From CAVUCE01 sp963739985 (GTDB lineage: Bacteria; Bacteroidota; Ignavibacteria; Ignavibacteriales; Ignavibacteriaceae), in contig CAVUCE010000008.1 in the NCBI GenBank assembly GCA_963739985.1, forward strand, positions 62,001-126,000: 64,000 nt of DNA, given 5' to 3'. Both the position numbers and the translations under genes were made by a program. Positions 63,004 through 64,000 of this stretch are shown here, piece by piece. Under the pieces are notes generated by a model. That model was not told the DNA's origin. It saw only the letters and a list, made by a program, of their open reading frames with translations, and made no database searches. Each line of letters starts with the position of its first letter. Positions within the stretch are counted from its first letter, which is position 1.

Positions 63004-63907
63004 CAAACCTTGATAAATCTAAAAACTCTCTATAACGATCTTGCACTCTCAAATAATCTACTTCTTCAAGTCCTTTTGTACTGAAACGTTCTACGCAGAA
63101 AGATGCCATCGCACTTCCATAAATTACAGCGCGTTTCATATTTTCCGGACTCAAGTCTTGTGTTTTATGAAGGTAACCGATAAAACCGCCTGCAAAAGTA
63201 TCTCCCGCTCCGGTCGGATCATAAATCATTTCCATCGGATAAGCAGGAGCAGAGAATACAACATCCTCAGTAAAAAGAAGAGCCCCGTGTTCACCTTTTT
63301 TAATGATTAAAATTTCCGGTCCCATATCACGAATAGCTTTGGAGGCTTTAATAAGGTTGGGTTCTTTTGCCAGAAGCCTTGCTTCAGAATCGTTGATGAT
63401 TAATACATTTACTCTAGGTAACAATTCCATTAATGCGTCTTTGCGTCCTTCAATCCAATAATTCATTGTATCACAAACAATAAATTGCGGGTTTTCCATT
63501 TGATCAAGAACTTTTATTTGTAGTGCAGGATCTATATTTCCGAGACAAACGAACTTTGATTTTTTAAACTTATCCGGGATTATCGGATCAAACTTTTCAA
63601 AAACATTCAATTCAGTCAGCAAAGTATCTCTTACATTCAAATCGTAATGATATTTACCTGACCACCTAAAAGTTTTTCCGTTTTCAACAATTTGCAAACC
63701 TTCTAAATCGACATTATGATTTTCCAACAAATTCAGATAAGGTTTCGGAAAATCATCGCCAACTATTCCAACTAAGTAAACCGGTCCGCTGAAATAACTA
63801 GCGGCAAGTGAAATATAGACTGCTGATCCGCCCAAAGCTTCTTCAACTCGGTCGAATGGAGTTTCAACAGTATCTAGACCGAGTGAACCAACTACTAATA
63901 ATCCCAA
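62993..63907 (-). CDS. PfkB family carbohydrate/nucleoside kinase
   Basis: 304 residues. Ribokinase-like fold with LGGSAVYISLAASYF in the N-terminal half and the anion-hole DPTGAGDTFAGGFIGYL with the catalytic Asp near the C-terminus. The substrate is not clear; an adenosine-kinase-like or sugar-kinase role is possible. As it overlaps mtnA, a link with methylthioadenosine or ribose salvage is an inference. TTG start with GGAG at suitable spacing. Confidence 0.87.
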   Translation of the reverse strand: MGLLVVGSLGLDTVETPFDRVEEALGGSAVYISLAASYFSGPVYLVGIVGDDFPKPYLNLLENHNVDLEGLQIVENGKTFRWSGKYHYDLNVRDTLLTELNVFEKFDPIIPDKFKKSKFVCLGNIDPALQIKVLDQMENPQFIVCDTMNYWIEGRKDALMELLPRVNVLIINDSEARLLAKEPNLIKASKAIRDMGPEILIIKKGEHGALLFTEDVVFSAPAYPMEMIYDPTGAGDTFAGGFIGYLHKTQDLSPENMKRAVIYGSAMASFCVERFSTKGLEEVDYLRVQDRYREFLDLSRFDEI

Positions 63908-64000
63908 ATTCGTCTCCTACTCTTTATTTTTCAATATATTTTACAAAAATAACTAAAACACTTTATAAAGCATAATTTTAATATAGAATTAATGCTTATA

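Overview
The window is an AT-rich stretch of a bacterial chromosome. The gene content points to the Bacteroidota/Chlorobi/Ignavibacteriota assemblage, and most likely to an Ignavibacteria-type organism. The evidence is TonB-dependent receptors with N-terminal carboxypeptidase-like domains, secreted proteins with a C-terminal PNPFNPTT-type sorting module (type IX secretion), a PorV-like barrel, a pyruvoyl-dependent arginine decarboxylase, a type 2 IPP isomerase and a bifunctional phosphoglucose/phosphomannose isomerase. This assignment is an inference from protein style; no 16S gene is present. Most genes are on the minus strand. No tRNA, rRNA, CRISPR array, transposase or phage gene was seen. 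TTG start codons are unusually common.

Layout. 1-2.5 kb: aerobic tyrosine breakdown (homogentisate dioxygenase, cut by the window edge, and HPPD) behind an Lrp/AsnC regulator that has a good promoter/operator. 2.6-11 kb: endonuclease III, then a surface cassette made of a TonB receptor, a 1185-residue secreted protein and a PorV-like barrel. 11.4-19.4 kb: hexosephosphate mutase, DUF58 and TPR proteins, a sorting-domain protein, a CDF metal exporter and PurE/PurK. 19.4-28.8 kb: a run of close or overlapping genes (ComEC, phosphatase-superfamily metalloenzyme, Dtd, PrmC, PEGA-like protein, PQQ-propeller lipoprotein) headed by an unusual metalloprotease-propeller-barrel protein. 29-34 kb: isoprenoid genes (Fni, prenyl synthase) linked to HPr, Enzyme I and a sugar-phosphate isomerase.

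34.2-42.4 kb holds interrupted genes: a PabB-PabC fusion broken by a frameshift, an SLC45-type MFS permease split by one in-frame TAA, and a MalG-like permease broken by a frameshift. The last two sit downstream of an unusual fusion of a sugar-binding protein to a MalF-like permease. 42.7-46 kb on the plus strand: SmpB, TyrRS, arginine decarboxylase and TerC. 46-50.7 kb: a thiamine-salvage operon under a TPP riboswitch (outer-membrane receptor, thiamine pyrophosphokinase, SSS-family symporter). 50.7-64 kb: a LysM lytic transglycosylase, an acyl-CoA carboxylase beta subunit, a two-gene ABC system whose ATPase has lost most catalytic motifs, a small barrel protein, an MBL hydrolase, AroC, a DegQ/HtrA protease, RecO, MtnA and a PfkB kinase.

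Most noteworthy: the TPP-riboswitch operon, where an SSS symporter is the predicted inner-membrane thiamine transporter; the MalE-MalF fusion in a locus with broken genes; the degenerate ABC ATPase; the HExxH-propeller-barrel fusion; and the Lrp operator lying exactly in a promoter spacer.
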